A stretch of 64,000 nt of DNA from SMWN01 sp965261165 (GTDB lineage Bacteria > Pseudomonadota > Gammaproteobacteria > Eutrophobiales > Eutrophobiaceae), in assembly GCA_965261165.1 (NCBI GenBank), contig OZ253445.1, positions 186,001-250,000 of the forward strand, read 5' to 3'. The position numbers and the translations under genes are program-made. The notes under the pieces are model-generated. The model worked only from the letters and a program-made list of their open reading frames with translations, was not told where the DNA came from and made no database searches. Each line of letters begins with the position of its first letter. Within the stretch, counting starts at the first letter, position 1. Below, one piece after another: positions 51,516-60,273 of this stretch.

Positions 51516-52303
51516 TATTTAGCTTCGTTCCAGAGCTGTTCCATGGTTTCAAGCGTCGCCTCTTTTATGTCCATACCTTTATCCTCAAGAGAACGTTCGA
51601 TATAAGCAAAACGCTCTTCAAATTTTTTATTTGCCTTACGTATTGCAGATTCCGAATCAATACTGAAATGTCTGGCTAGATTGACACAGGTAAATAAAAG
51701 ATCCCCTATTTCATCTTTAATTTTTTCTACATTTTGTATTTCTAAATTGATTTCGTTTTCCACTTCTTCAAGCTCTTCCTTGACCTTGTCCAGCACTGCC
51801 TGGGTATTATCCCAGTCGAAGCCTACGGTTGCTGCACGATTCTGAAGCTTTTGCGCACGCGACAATCCAGGCATCGCTTGATTAATCCCGCCCAATAATC
51901 CTTTATCTTTTTCTGAGTTTCCTTGTTTATTTAACCGTCGCTGTCTTTTGCTCGTCTCCCAAGCAACTGATTGCGCCTTTGCACTGGTAATTTCATCTTC
52001 TCCAAATACATGAGGGTGACGATGTATCAATTTTTCATTAATTTTTTCAGCCACATCTTTAAAATCAAACAGACCTTGCTCATCTGCCAACTGTGAGTGA
52101 TACACGACCTGGAATAACAGATCTCCTAATTCTAAACAAAGCTCACCCATGTCATTCTTGGCAATGGCATCGGCAACTTCATAGGCCTCTTCGATGGTGT
52201 AAGGCGCAATTGTTGAAAATTTCTGCTCGATATCCCATGGGCAACCATTGTCTGGGTCACGTAAAGACCTCATGATTTCCAGCAATTGATTCATCTGTTC
52301 CAT
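51515..52303 (-). CDS. mazG: Nucleoside triphosphate pyrophosphohydrolase MazG
   Basis: MazG hydrolyses NTPs to NMPs and clears damaged nucleotides. The N-terminal block LRDPDNGCPWDIEQKFSTIA, the EExxE motif in YTIEEAYEVADAI and ELGDLLFQVVYHSQLA are characteristic, and the second MazG repeat has EELEEVENEI and EIGDLLFTCVNLARH. Its 262 residues match E. coli MazG. Confidence 0.95.
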   Translation of the reverse strand: MEQMNQLLEIMRSLRDPDNGCPWDIEQKFSTIAPYTIEEAYEVADAIAKNDMGELCLELGDLLFQVVYHSQLADEQGLFDFKDVAEKINEKLIHRHPHVFGEDEITSAKAQSVAWETSKRQRRLNKQGNSEKDKGLLGGINQAMPGLSRAQKLQNRAATVGFDWDNTQAVLDKVKEELEEVENEINLEIQNVEKIKDEIGDLLFTCVNLARHFSIDSESAIRKANKKFEERFAYIERSLEDKGMDIKEATLETMEQLWNEAK

Positions 52304-52432
52304 TCATACCACCTATCAGTTATCTCTCGTAATGACTTGATTTTATATCGTTTTTAGCATAAAACATCTGGGGTTTTTCAGCTATACACGAATAACTTAA
52401 AAAAAATATTAATCGTATAGAGAACTAAATTG

Positions 52433-53002
52433 ATGTCACCACTTATATTAAGACTTGATACTGCTGGCCTCCCTGTAAAATGGGTTCCTTGGCAAGAGGC
52501 AATCTGCCTCTATAGCCGCGACATGATTGCCTGGACCGCAGGCGATAGTATCTTTTCATTCAGAGGTGGGACAAACCGAGTCACTGGTGAACGTTCGCTG
52601 GTGACGATAAATTCAATCGTAGCAATTAAGCGCTCGATCGTTAAAAAGAAAGTGCGCCGTGACTCCCCTCCTCTGACTAATCGCGAGCTTTTCCTCAGAG
52701 ATGCGCATTTGTGTATGTACTGTGCCGGATGTTTCCATGAATCTAATTTAACACGCGATCATGTACATCCTCTTTCAAGAGGCGGTAAAGACAGATGGTC
52801 AAATGTCGTCACAGCCTGTAGGAGCTGCAATTCGAGAAAGGGAAATCGCCATCCTGAAGAAGCCAAAATGCCGCTTCTAGCAATTCCATTCGTCCCCAAC
52901 TGGGCAGAATATCTTGCGCTTTCAAATCGAAAAATATTGGCCGACCAAATGGAATTTCTAAAATCTCAATTCAGTAACCGGCCAATGCCCTTTCATAAAT
53001 AA
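52433..53002 (+). CDS. HNH endonuclease domain protein
   Basis: The C-terminal half holds an HNH fold with two zinc pairs: LCMYCAGCF and CRSCNSRKGNR, around LTRDHVHPLSRGGKDRWSNV. The N-terminal part (about 75 residues) has no recognised domain. Chromosomal proteins of this type are widespread in proteobacteria with no established substrate, and it lies away from any phage gene. I take the ATG at 52433; a TTG one codon earlier is possible. Confidence 0.87.
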   Translation: MSPLILRLDTAGLPVKWVPWQEAICLYSRDMIAWTAGDSIFSFRGGTNRVTGERSLVTINSIVAIKRSIVKKKVRRDSPPLTNRELFLRDAHLCMYCAGCFHESNLTRDHVHPLSRGGKDRWSNVVTACRSCNSRKGNRHPEEAKMPLLAIPFVPNWAEYLALSNRKILADQMEFLKSQFSNRPMPFHK

Positions 53003-53103
53003 TTAAGCCACTTTAATCACTGACTCAAATGATGAGATTGTTCTTAAACTATGCGCCATTTTCTGGCATCACTAATAAAATTAAATGAAGAGGTTGTTTA
53101 ATA

Positions 53104-53475
53104 ATGAAGCATTTGAGTAGCATTCTATTTTTACTTATCCTGACACCTTTGCCATCACAGGCCGCTGACAGTAAAGGAGCTTTCGCTATCTGGGGGAAAG
53201 GTAACAAATCATGTCACAGCTACAATATCGCAAGAGATACAGGTAAAGACCTAGGATTCAAAAACTATATTATGGGTTATTTTACTGCCTTTAATGTCCA
53301 GATGCCTGAAACCTATAGGATCTCAGGAAAAATGAATTTTAATGAGATTCTTGCCTGGCTTGATGATAATTGTGAATTAAAACCCATTATCGCCTTTGAG
53401 CAATCATTGGCTGATTTTATTACTGAAAATTACGACAAAAGAATGAAAAAATCGCCATCAAAATTTCAGCGCTAA
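53104..53475 (+). CDS. Small secreted protein of unknown function
   Basis: This 123-residue protein has a signal peptide (MKHLSSILFLLILTPLPSQA, cleaved before ADSKG). The mature part is helical with two cysteines (NKSCHSYN, DNCELKPI) that could pair, a layout similar to HdeA-like or Rap1a-like periplasmic proteins, but no family is assigned. It precedes the OprI-like lipoprotein gene by 154 bp. Confidence 0.7.
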   Translation: MKHLSSILFLLILTPLPSQAADSKGAFAIWGKGNKSCHSYNIARDTGKDLGFKNYIMGYFTAFNVQMPETYRISGKMNFNEILAWLDDNCELKPIIAFEQSLADFITENYDKRMKKSPSKFQR

Positions 53476-53629
53476 GAGTATTATGTAGAATCCTGCGATT
53501 GTAATATTTAGAAATAGCCCCCTATTTGTTGATAAAGCAATTGATAAAACACAGGAAATAAGTCATCATTCACGCGATGAGAAATTTGGAGTACCTTATA
53601 CATCACAATGGTTTAACGGGAGACAAACT

Positions 53630-53905
53630 ATGAATAATAAACTCACTAAAATTTTCGTATTTGCATTGGTATTAGGTTTTGCTGGTGGTTGTGCAGATAT
53701 GGCAGCCGTTCAAAAAGCACAGGCAACAGCTGATGCTGCCCTTGCTGAAGCTCAATTAGCTTCTAGTCAGGCCAACAATGCTCTGAATGTAGCATCTGAA
53801 GCAGCCTATGCAGCTTCTCAGGCAGATCCAACCGCAGCTCTAGAATGCTGTAATGACAATTCGGCAAGGCTGGACCGCATGTTCGAAAAAGCAATGATGA
53901 AATAA
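53630..53905 (+). CDS. Lpp/OprI-like alanine-zipper outer-membrane lipoprotein
   Basis: This 91-residue protein has a lipoprotein signal (LGFAGGC, lipidated Cys21), a long Ala-rich heptad region (QKAQATADAALAEAQLASSQ), and an OprI-like end, SARLDRMFEKAMMK, with a C-terminal Lys that could be joined to peptidoglycan. An unusual Cys pair (ECCND) lies before the tail. GGGAGA precedes the ATG. A strong terminator follows, fitting a short, abundant single-gene transcript. Confidence 0.85.
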   Translation: MNNKLTKIFVFALVLGFAGGCADMAAVQKAQATADAALAEAQLASSQANNALNVASEAAYAASQADPTAALECCNDNSARLDRMFEKAMMK

Positions 53906-53919
53906 TTCATCGCTTTAAA

Positions 53920-53959
53920 GGCAATAAAAAACCCAGTTTACTCTGGGTTTTTTATTGCC
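53920..53959. terminator. Bidirectional intrinsic terminator
   Basis: GGCAATAAAAAACCCAG and CTGGGTTTTTTATTGCC form a perfect 17-bp stem around TTTACT, with T6 on one strand and A6 on the other inside the stem. It lies between the convergent lipoprotein and L,D-transpeptidase genes and can serve both. Confidence 0.9.
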
Positions 53960-54056
53960 TACTTATTTGTATACAAAATAAAATACAGGGAGATGCTTAG
54001 TCTCCAATTTTGGATTTTCTATCTAATATTTTTTTGTGCCTACTGCTTCATTGCTA

Positions 54057-55127
54057 TCAGTATCCAGCTTCAAAAGATAAGGTATCACTGTCCGCAACTT
54101 GCCCTGTAGATTCCTGACCCACAGTTTCTGCTTTTTCTGGCATAGTAATCCCAATGGCAATAGGTATCCCCTTGGCCTCACTGGAGACTATTTTTACCAT
54201 CTCCCAATCAATTAAGTATTCATCTTCAGTCGTCGATGCCACAATCATTTCAATCACCTTTGTAAAATTTTCAGTGGTATAATCATCAGCTAAACTAATA
54301 GACTCACCATATTCATCTACCGACTCTGCGACATCTCCATACTCGTCTCTTGTAGCAATAATCAGCGGTGGATGTGCTTCAAGATATAACACCCCATCGG
54401 CTTCACCTATTTTATAGGGGTTATTAATTATATTGACGGCAGTTCCTACCTTCACTTTATGGAATAATTCTGCAATATCCTCAGGATATAACCTGATACA
54501 GCCGTGACTGACACGCATACCTATACCCCAGGGTTTATTGGTTCCATGGATCAAATAGGCGGGCAATCCGAGTCTCAAGGCATAATCTCCCAAAGGATTG
54601 TCATGCCCTGCTTTAACAATTTTTGGCAGCGGATCTCCAGCATCTTCATGTTCTTGAAGAATAGATTTTGGTGGCCGCCAGTCTGGATGTTTCTTCTTGC
54701 CTATAATGCGCGTCTGTTTATAGGGTGTCGCCCATCCCTCCCTGCCGACACCCAGTGGATAGGTAAACACCTCAACAGGCTCGCCTTTTCTAGCTGCAGG
54801 AAAAAAATACAGACGCATTTCAGGAATATTCAAAACAAGACCTTGCCTAGGGACATTGGGCAATATAAATCTGGAAGGTAATTGAACTACCTCACCTTCC
54901 TTTGGCATCCATGTATCTATGGTTGGATTGAGTAATTTCAGATCTTGATATCCAAAACCATATTTTCTGGCGATATCAAGCAATGTATTCTCTCTACTCG
55001 CGACAACCGAGTCCATCTGTCCCACAATAGAATCTGTGCTATTTCTCAGTTGATAGCTTGCTGCATACACGTGTGGCACTAATAGGGTGCAAGCCATCAT
55101 TGAAAACATCAAAAATTGGAAATTCAT
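54057..55127 (-). CDS. LysM-containing L,D-transpeptidase (ErfK/YbiS type)
   Basis: The 356-residue periplasmic enzyme has a signal peptide (MNFQFLMFSMMACTLLVPHV), a LysM-like segment (about 40-85; NTLLDIARKYGFGYQDLKLL), and a YkuD domain (about 95-235) with the catalytic pattern LIHGTNKPWGIG...SHGCIRL. ErfK/YbiS/YcfS enzymes anchor Lpp to peptidoglycan; the convergent neighbour encodes an Lpp/OprI-like lipoprotein, its plausible substrate. The C-terminal 110 residues are acidic and of unknown role. Confidence 0.92.
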   Translation of the reverse strand: MNFQFLMFSMMACTLLVPHVYAASYQLRNSTDSIVGQMDSVVASRENTLLDIARKYGFGYQDLKLLNPTIDTWMPKEGEVVQLPSRFILPNVPRQGLVLNIPEMRLYFFPAARKGEPVEVFTYPLGVGREGWATPYKQTRIIGKKKHPDWRPPKSILQEHEDAGDPLPKIVKAGHDNPLGDYALRLGLPAYLIHGTNKPWGIGMRVSHGCIRLYPEDIAELFHKVKVGTAVNIINNPYKIGEADGVLYLEAHPPLIIATRDEYGDVAESVDEYGESISLADDYTTENFTKVIEMIVASTTEDEYLIDWEMVKIVSSEAKGIPIAIGITMPEKAETVGQESTGQVADSDTLSFEAGY

Positions 55128-55894
55128 TTTTTACATTTAAACCCTGTTCCTGATATTCATCATATTGAAACCTTCACATCATTCAAAACCACTGAATAAG
55201 ACGTATAGGCAATAGCATTAATTTATAAAGTTTGTATGAAACAGTTTCATTTTGCGAGAATTCTCCTTTAATCGTCACAGCAATAGCATAAAACCCCTCA
55301 ATGAGCGTGTTTTAGTTATTACTTATCCATTATCGAGCATTCAGACACAATACATCTACAGATATTTGTTACTGTAGGTTCATTCCCTTCCCCTCTCTAA
55401 AGGTGAGGAATGATTTAAGGTGATGACTCATTGCCATCAGCTTGGCACGGGCTTTATTCCTTCTCTAACCCTAAATATCGTGCCTTACCTAATCCATGAT
55501 GCAGTTTGGGTGATCCATATAATAGCAGATATACACATAACGCCTGTTCTGTGCCTTATTGTTGGACTGTTAACGGTTTATGCGACAGCCCAGTGCATGA
55601 TTGTGGTTTGCTTAGCTTAGCTTAGCTTCTTATTGCCCTTGATAATACTTGATTAGGGTGATGCTTATCAGGAGAGTTAAATAGCAAGCTGCACGCGGTC
55701 ACCACCCATCAGGTAATCCACTGACAATCGCTGATAAACTCTGATATTCTGAATTATCTCGTTGCTCAACAGAGGTAAAAAATAGGTCCATATCAATATA
55801 AATGATCTTACAGTTTTCCACGATATGTAGTATATTTACTCGTGCCTAATACTACAATTTGTGTCAGCTTAGTTCTGATGCGGGAGCGATTGCA
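55128..55894. other. Intergenic region with transposase remnant
   Basis: This 0.77-kb gap holds the IS5-like scrap (55414-55600) and a short CTTAG pentamer run near 55611. The AT-rich last 150 bp should contain the promoter of the Sel1 gene, but I could not pick a convincing box pair. Confidence 0.6.
55414..55600 (-). pseudogene. Decayed IS5-family transposase fragment
   Basis: The reverse strand encodes PKLHHGLGKARYLGL and, after a frameshift and stop, KARAKLMAMSHHL. Both align with the C-terminal part of the transposase fragment at 7582-7881, and DNA similarity is visible (for example TGATGCAGTTTGGG in both). It is older and more damaged than that copy. Confidence 0.8.
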
Positions 55895-58800
55895 TTGAAT
55901 AAGATTTACTTTCTCAGCTTTTCGGTCATATTTTTAATTTGCCAGCCATGTCTTGCCGACATGAATGCTGCCAGTAATGCCTTGGCTCGTGGCGACCATG
56001 CGGCTGCCGCTGCCGAATTTCAGAAGCTCGCTGAACGAGGAGATAAAAAAGCCCAGGCACATCTCGGCTACATGTATTATGTCGGAGAAGGTGTGGAACA
56101 GAATTATGCAAAAGCCGTTAAATGGTACAAAAAAGCGGCAATTCTTGGTGACAAAGATTCTCAATATAATCTCGCCGTCGCCTTTGCGTTTGGTGAGGGT
56201 GTCAAACAGAGTTATAAAGAAGCCTTCCATTGGTATCGACGCGCTGCAGAGCAAAACCATTTGGTTTCTCAATACAGTCTGGGCATCTCATATGCTTATG
56301 GCGAAGGTATCCCCCAAGACCTGAATTTGGCGGCAGAATGGTTTGCAAAAGCAGCGGAAGGAGGCTACGAGCGTGCCCAAGTATTACTCGGTAGTCTTTA
56401 TCATACGGGAGATGGTGTGGAAAAAAATTACCAGCAAGCTGCACACTGGTATCGCAGAGCAGCAGACAAAGGTAATTCTGCAGCTCAGTACAACCTTGGA
56501 ACCTTATACCGTGCTGGTAATGGCGTAGAACAGGATTATAATCAGGCAGTCAGATGGTTCCGCCTATCGGCAGACCAGGGCTATGCAGCAGCTCAAAATG
56601 AGTTAGCCAGCATAGAAAGAGCTATCGCTGGTGCAAATAGACCCGCACCCGAAATAGAGGACGCGCCTAGCCAAGTCGAAACAGCCCCAATAGAAAATGT
56701 CGAAAAATCGTCTAAAACAATCCCTACACTCGCAAAAGCCAAGCCTGAACCCGAAGTCGTTGAGCCGGAAGTTGAAATTACCAAGCCTGAAACGGCCGAA
56801 TTACCTGATGCTGACGTAAGTGAAGCTGTTACTGAGGTAAAAAAAGAGCCGAAACGGGGCTTCTTTTCCAGGTTATTTGGCAAAAAAGGTAAAGATATAG
56901 ACAACGCAAAAGAATCTGCCGATACAGCGCCTGAACAAAGTGGCGTTGTCTACGCCTCCCCAGAAGAGATCTCTGCTGCAGAAGTGAAGGCCTATGCTGC
57001 TGACTCTGCACCTGCGAGACAACAACTAGAATCTTCATCTGAAATTAAAACGACAGTTACCCAGGTTGGTCATGCTGAAACAGCAGCAGAGACACCCTTA
57101 GCCAAGCCTGAACCCGAAGTCGTTGAGCCGGAAGTTGAAATTACCAAGCCTGAAACGGCCGAATTACCTGATGCTGACGTAAGTGAAGCTGTTACTGAGG
57201 TAAAAAAAGAGCCGAAACGGGGCTTCTTTTCCAGGTTATTTGGCAAAAAAGGTAAAGATATAGACAACGCAAAAGAATCTGCCGATACAGCGCCTGAACA
57301 AAGTGGCGTTGTCTACGCCTCCCCAGAAGAGATCTCTGCTGCAGAAGTGAAGGCCTATGCTGCTGACTCTGCACCTGCGAGACAACAACTAGAATCTTCA
57401 TCTGAAATTAAAACGACAGTTACCCAGGTTGGTCATGCTGAAACAGCAGCAGAGACACCCTTAGCCAAGCCTGAACCCGAAGTCGTTGAGCCGGAAGTTG
57501 AAATTACCAAGCCTGAAACGGCCGAATTACCTGATGCTGACGTAAGTGAAGCTGTTACTGAGGTAAAAAAAGAGCCGAAACGGGGCTTCTTTTCCAGGTT
57601 ATTTGGCAAAAAAGGTAAAGATATAGACAACGCAAAAGAATCTGCCGATACAGCGCCTGAACAAAGTGGCGTTGTCTACGCCTCCCCAGAAGAGATCTCT
57701 GCTGCAGAAGTGAAGGCCTATGCTGCTGACTCTGCACCTGCGAGACAACAACTAGAATCTTCATCTGAAATTAAAACGACAGTTACCCAGGTTGGTCATG
57801 CTGAAACAGCAGCAGAGACACCCTTAGCCAAGCCTGAACCCGAAGTCGTTGAGCCGGAAGTTGAAATTACCAAGCCTGAAACGGCCGAATTACCTGATGC
57901 TGACGTAAGTGAAGCTGTTACTGAGGTAAAAAAAGAGCCGAAACGGGGCTTCTTTTCTAGGTTATTTGGCAAAAAAGGTAAAGATATAGACAACGCAAAA
58001 GAATCTGCCGATACAGCGCCTGAACAAAGTGGCGTTGTCTACGCCTCCCCAGAAGAGATCTCTGCTGCAGAAGTGAAGGCCTATGCTGCTGACTCTGCAC
58101 CTGCGAGACAACAACTAGAATCTTCATCTGAAATTAAAACGACAGTTACCCAGGTTGGTCATGCTGAAACAGCAGCAGAGACACCCTTAGCCAAGCCTGA
58201 ACCCGAAGTCGTTGAGCCGGAAGTTGAAATTACCAAGCCTGAAACGGCCGAATTACCTGATGCTGACGTAAGTGAAGCTGTTACTGAGGTAAAAAAAGAG
58301 CCGAAACGGGGCTTCTTTTCTAGGTTATTTGGCAAAAAAAGTAAAGATATAGACAACGCAAAAGAATCTGCCTCAGGGGAGATCGATGCAATTGAAACTC
58401 TTGAAGAACCTATCGTCATTGCGAAATTAGAAGAAGCTGAAGAAGCATCTGTAGAAAATCTTGATGTTGCACCTGATGCGAAAAACACAAGCGGCATCTC
58501 AGAGACACAATCTCTCGCCGCCAAAGGTGATTCAAATGCCCAGTTCCAGCTTGGCGCATTGTATTATCAAGGCAAAGATTTAAAGCAGGATTATGCACAA
58601 GCCTTTCTCTGGTATCGTCGTGCAGCCCAGCAGGGCAATTCAGACGCGCAATATAATCTTGGAAATATGTACCTAATGGGCGAAGGGATTAAACAAGACG
58701 ATTATCAAGCGCGACAGTGGTATAAAAAAGCCGCAGAACAGGGCCACGAAAGTGCGCAGCACAATCTAGCAAGCCTGCAACGCGTTGCCATGGCAGAGTC

Positions 58801-59437
58801 AGAATATGACTCCGCTAATAACAATCTCCCAGAACAGAATAATGAGATATTAAAAGAACCAGAAGAAAAAAGAGGTTTTTTTAGCAGACTATTCGGCAAG
58901 GATGATATTGATGAAGAAGAACTTGACGAGACTGATGTCGCTGTCGAAGAGACTGATGAATTTGAGGCTACCATTGCAAAAACCTCAGATGACGCTCCAG
59001 AAGCTCCTGATAATTCACCATCAGACATCTACGAAAGAGGCCTTGCCTTTGAGTTTGGTGAAGGAGTGCCCCAAAATTACCAGACTGCCTTTGAATTCTT
59101 TAAAAAATCAGCGGAGCAAAATCATGCGCCGGCACAATATAAAGTAGGGCTAGCCTACACTTATGGTCAAGGTACCGAAAAAGATCCTATAGTAGCAGCT
59201 GAGTGGCATAGAAAATCAGCATCTCAGGGCTACGCTTTAGCGCAAAGAACACTTGCCACACTCTATGCCAGTGGCGAAGGCATCGAACAAAATAAGCCGC
59301 TTGCTCTAGCCTGGTACGATATTCTGGCCGATAGCGGCAACGTAATGGACACTCACAGACGTGATGCTTTAAAAGAAAAACTTACCCCGAATGAAATAGA
59401 TGAGGCAAATATATTGAAACAAAGACTGTCTAACTAA
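55895..59437 (+). CDS. Large secreted Sel1-repeat protein with 121-residue internal tandem repeats
   Basis: From the TTG at 55895 (GGGAG upstream) it opens with a signal peptide (MNKIYFLSFSVIFLICQPCL). It has about five Sel1 repeats (AQAHLGYMYYVGEGVEQNYA pattern), then 4.5 near-identical 121-residue repeats rich in Glu and Pro, two more Sel1 repeats, an acidic linker and about three final Sel1 repeats, roughly 1180 residues in all. Every long repeat contains PKRGFFSRLFGKK, and a sixth version, KRGFFSRLFGKDD, lies in the last linker. Sel1 repeats are protein-binding solenoids; the partner is unknown. An upstream TTG at 55859 would bury the signal peptide. Confidence 0.85.
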   Translation: MNKIYFLSFSVIFLICQPCLADMNAASNALARGDHAAAAAEFQKLAERGDKKAQAHLGYMYYVGEGVEQNYAKAVKWYKKAAILGDKDSQYNLAVAFAFGEGVKQSYKEAFHWYRRAAEQNHLVSQYSLGISYAYGEGIPQDLNLAAEWFAKAAEGGYERAQVLLGSLYHTGDGVEKNYQQAAHWYRRAADKGNSAAQYNLGTLYRAGNGVEQDYNQAVRWFRLSADQGYAAAQNELASIERAIAGANRPAPEIEDAPSQVETAPIENVEKSSKTIPTLAKAKPEPEVVEPEVEITKPETAELPDADVSEAVTEVKKEPKRGFFSRLFGKKGKDIDNAKESADTAPEQSGVVYASPEEISAAEVKAYAADSAPARQQLESSSEIKTTVTQVGHAETAAETPLAKPEPEVVEPEVEITKPETAELPDADVSEAVTEVKKEPKRGFFSRLFGKKGKDIDNAKESADTAPEQSGVVYASPEEISAAEVKAYAADSAPARQQLESSSEIKTTVTQVGHAETAAETPLAKPEPEVVEPEVEITKPETAELPDADVSEAVTEVKKEPKRGFFSRLFGKKGKDIDNAKESADTAPEQSGVVYASPEEISAAEVKAYAADSAPARQQLESSSEIKTTVTQVGHAETAAETPLAKPEPEVVEPEVEITKPETAELPDADVSEAVTEVKKEPKRGFFSRLFGKKGKDIDNAKESADTAPEQSGVVYASPEEISAAEVKAYAADSAPARQQLESSSEIKTTVTQVGHAETAAETPLAKPEPEVVEPEVEITKPETAELPDADVSEAVTEVKKEPKRGFFSRLFGKKSKDIDNAKESASGEIDAIETLEEPIVIAKLEEAEEASVENLDVAPDAKNTSGISETQSLAAKGDSNAQFQLGALYYQGKDLKQDYAQAFLWYRRAAQQGNSDAQYNLGNMYLMGEGIKQDDYQARQWYKKAAEQGHESAQHNLASLQRVAMAESEYDSANNNLPEQNNEILKEPEEKRGFFSRLFGKDDIDEEELDETDVAVEETDEFEATIAKTSDDAPEAPDNSPSDIYERGLAFEFGEGVPQNYQTAFEFFKKSAEQNHAPAQYKVGLAYTYGQGTEKDPIVAAEWHRKSASQGYALAQRTLATLYASGEGIEQNKPLALAWYDILADSGNVMDTHRRDALKEKLTPNEIDEANILKQRLSN
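56741..58373 (+). repeat. 4.5 tandem 363-bp repeats inside the Sel1 gene
   Basis: Units begin at 56741, 57104, 57467, 57830 and 58193 (the last is truncated near 58373), each starting AAGCCTGAACCCGAAGTCG. They are almost identical: units 1-3 read TTTTCCAGG where units 4-5 read TTTTCTAGG, and unit 5 alone has AAAAGTAAAG. The pattern shows expansion from the right-hand units. A 363-bp period keeps the frame. Confidence 0.96.
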
Positions 59438-59562
59438 TTCAAAAACTTCCTACAGAGGTTCTAATGTGAATTTTTGCAGGAAGAGCCGGTTCCAACTGGA
59501 ACTATGCACGCGTATTAAAGTCGATCAACATCATGGATAATATAAAGACAAGTGTCTAAAAT

Positions 59563-60273
59563 ATGAAAATCAGGATTGCGTTTTTCAGCTTGATTGTCTT
59601 CCTCATTTCTATCTTTTTTTATTTTGAGCTTCATCAATACGCCGATCTGGATACCCTAAAAACACAACAAACGACTATCGCTGAATACAACAATACTTAT
59701 CCTTTATATTCGGCATTAATATTTTTCACTGCCTATATTGCCATTACAGGATTATCCCTGCCTGGTGCAGCAATCATGACCTTGGCTAGCGGAGCGGTAT
59801 TTGGTTTGTTCATGGGCGTATTACTGGTTTCATTTGCATCAACCATAGGCGCAACATTTGCCTTCCTGAGTTCACGCTTTCTATTCAGAGAATCATTGCA
59901 AAAAAAATTCACGGAACGATTACATATTATTAATCAGGGAATAGAAAAAGACGGTGCATTTTATTTATTTACCTTACGTCTGGTACCCGCATTTCCTTTC
60001 TTTATTGTCAATCTGGTCATGGGGTTAACTCCAATAAAAACACTGACGTTTTTTATTGTCAGTCAGCTAGGCATGCTAGCCGGCACCATTATTTATGTTT
60101 TTGCAGGCACGCAACTTGCGGAAATCAGCGCACTGAAAGATATCTTTTCTGCAAAGTTAATTTTGTCTTTCATATTAATTGGCCTTTTGCCTCTAATCGC
60201 GAAAAAAACAATCGATTTTATTCAGTCTCGGCGGCAATTAAAGAACGAGACAATAGAAAATGCTTCATCATGA
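59563..60273 (+). CDS. TVP38/TMEM64 family (VTT domain) membrane protein
   Basis: The 236-residue protein has about six membrane spans and the VTT/DedA core: GLSLPGAAIMTLASGAVFGL and LRLVPAFPFFIVNLVMGLTP. VTT proteins include lipid scramblase-like members, and the bacterial role is not settled. Its stop overlaps the start of the FAD-disulfide oxidoreductase gene by four bases, a pairing seen widely and sometimes as a fusion. Confidence 0.92.
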   Translation: MKIRIAFFSLIVFLISIFFYFELHQYADLDTLKTQQTTIAEYNNTYPLYSALIFFTAYIAITGLSLPGAAIMTLASGAVFGLFMGVLLVSFASTIGATFAFLSSRFLFRESLQKKFTERLHIINQGIEKDGAFYLFTLRLVPAFPFFIVNLVMGLTPIKTLTFFIVSQLGMLAGTIIYVFAGTQLAEISALKDIFSAKLILSFILIGLLPLIAKKTIDFIQSRRQLKNETIENASS

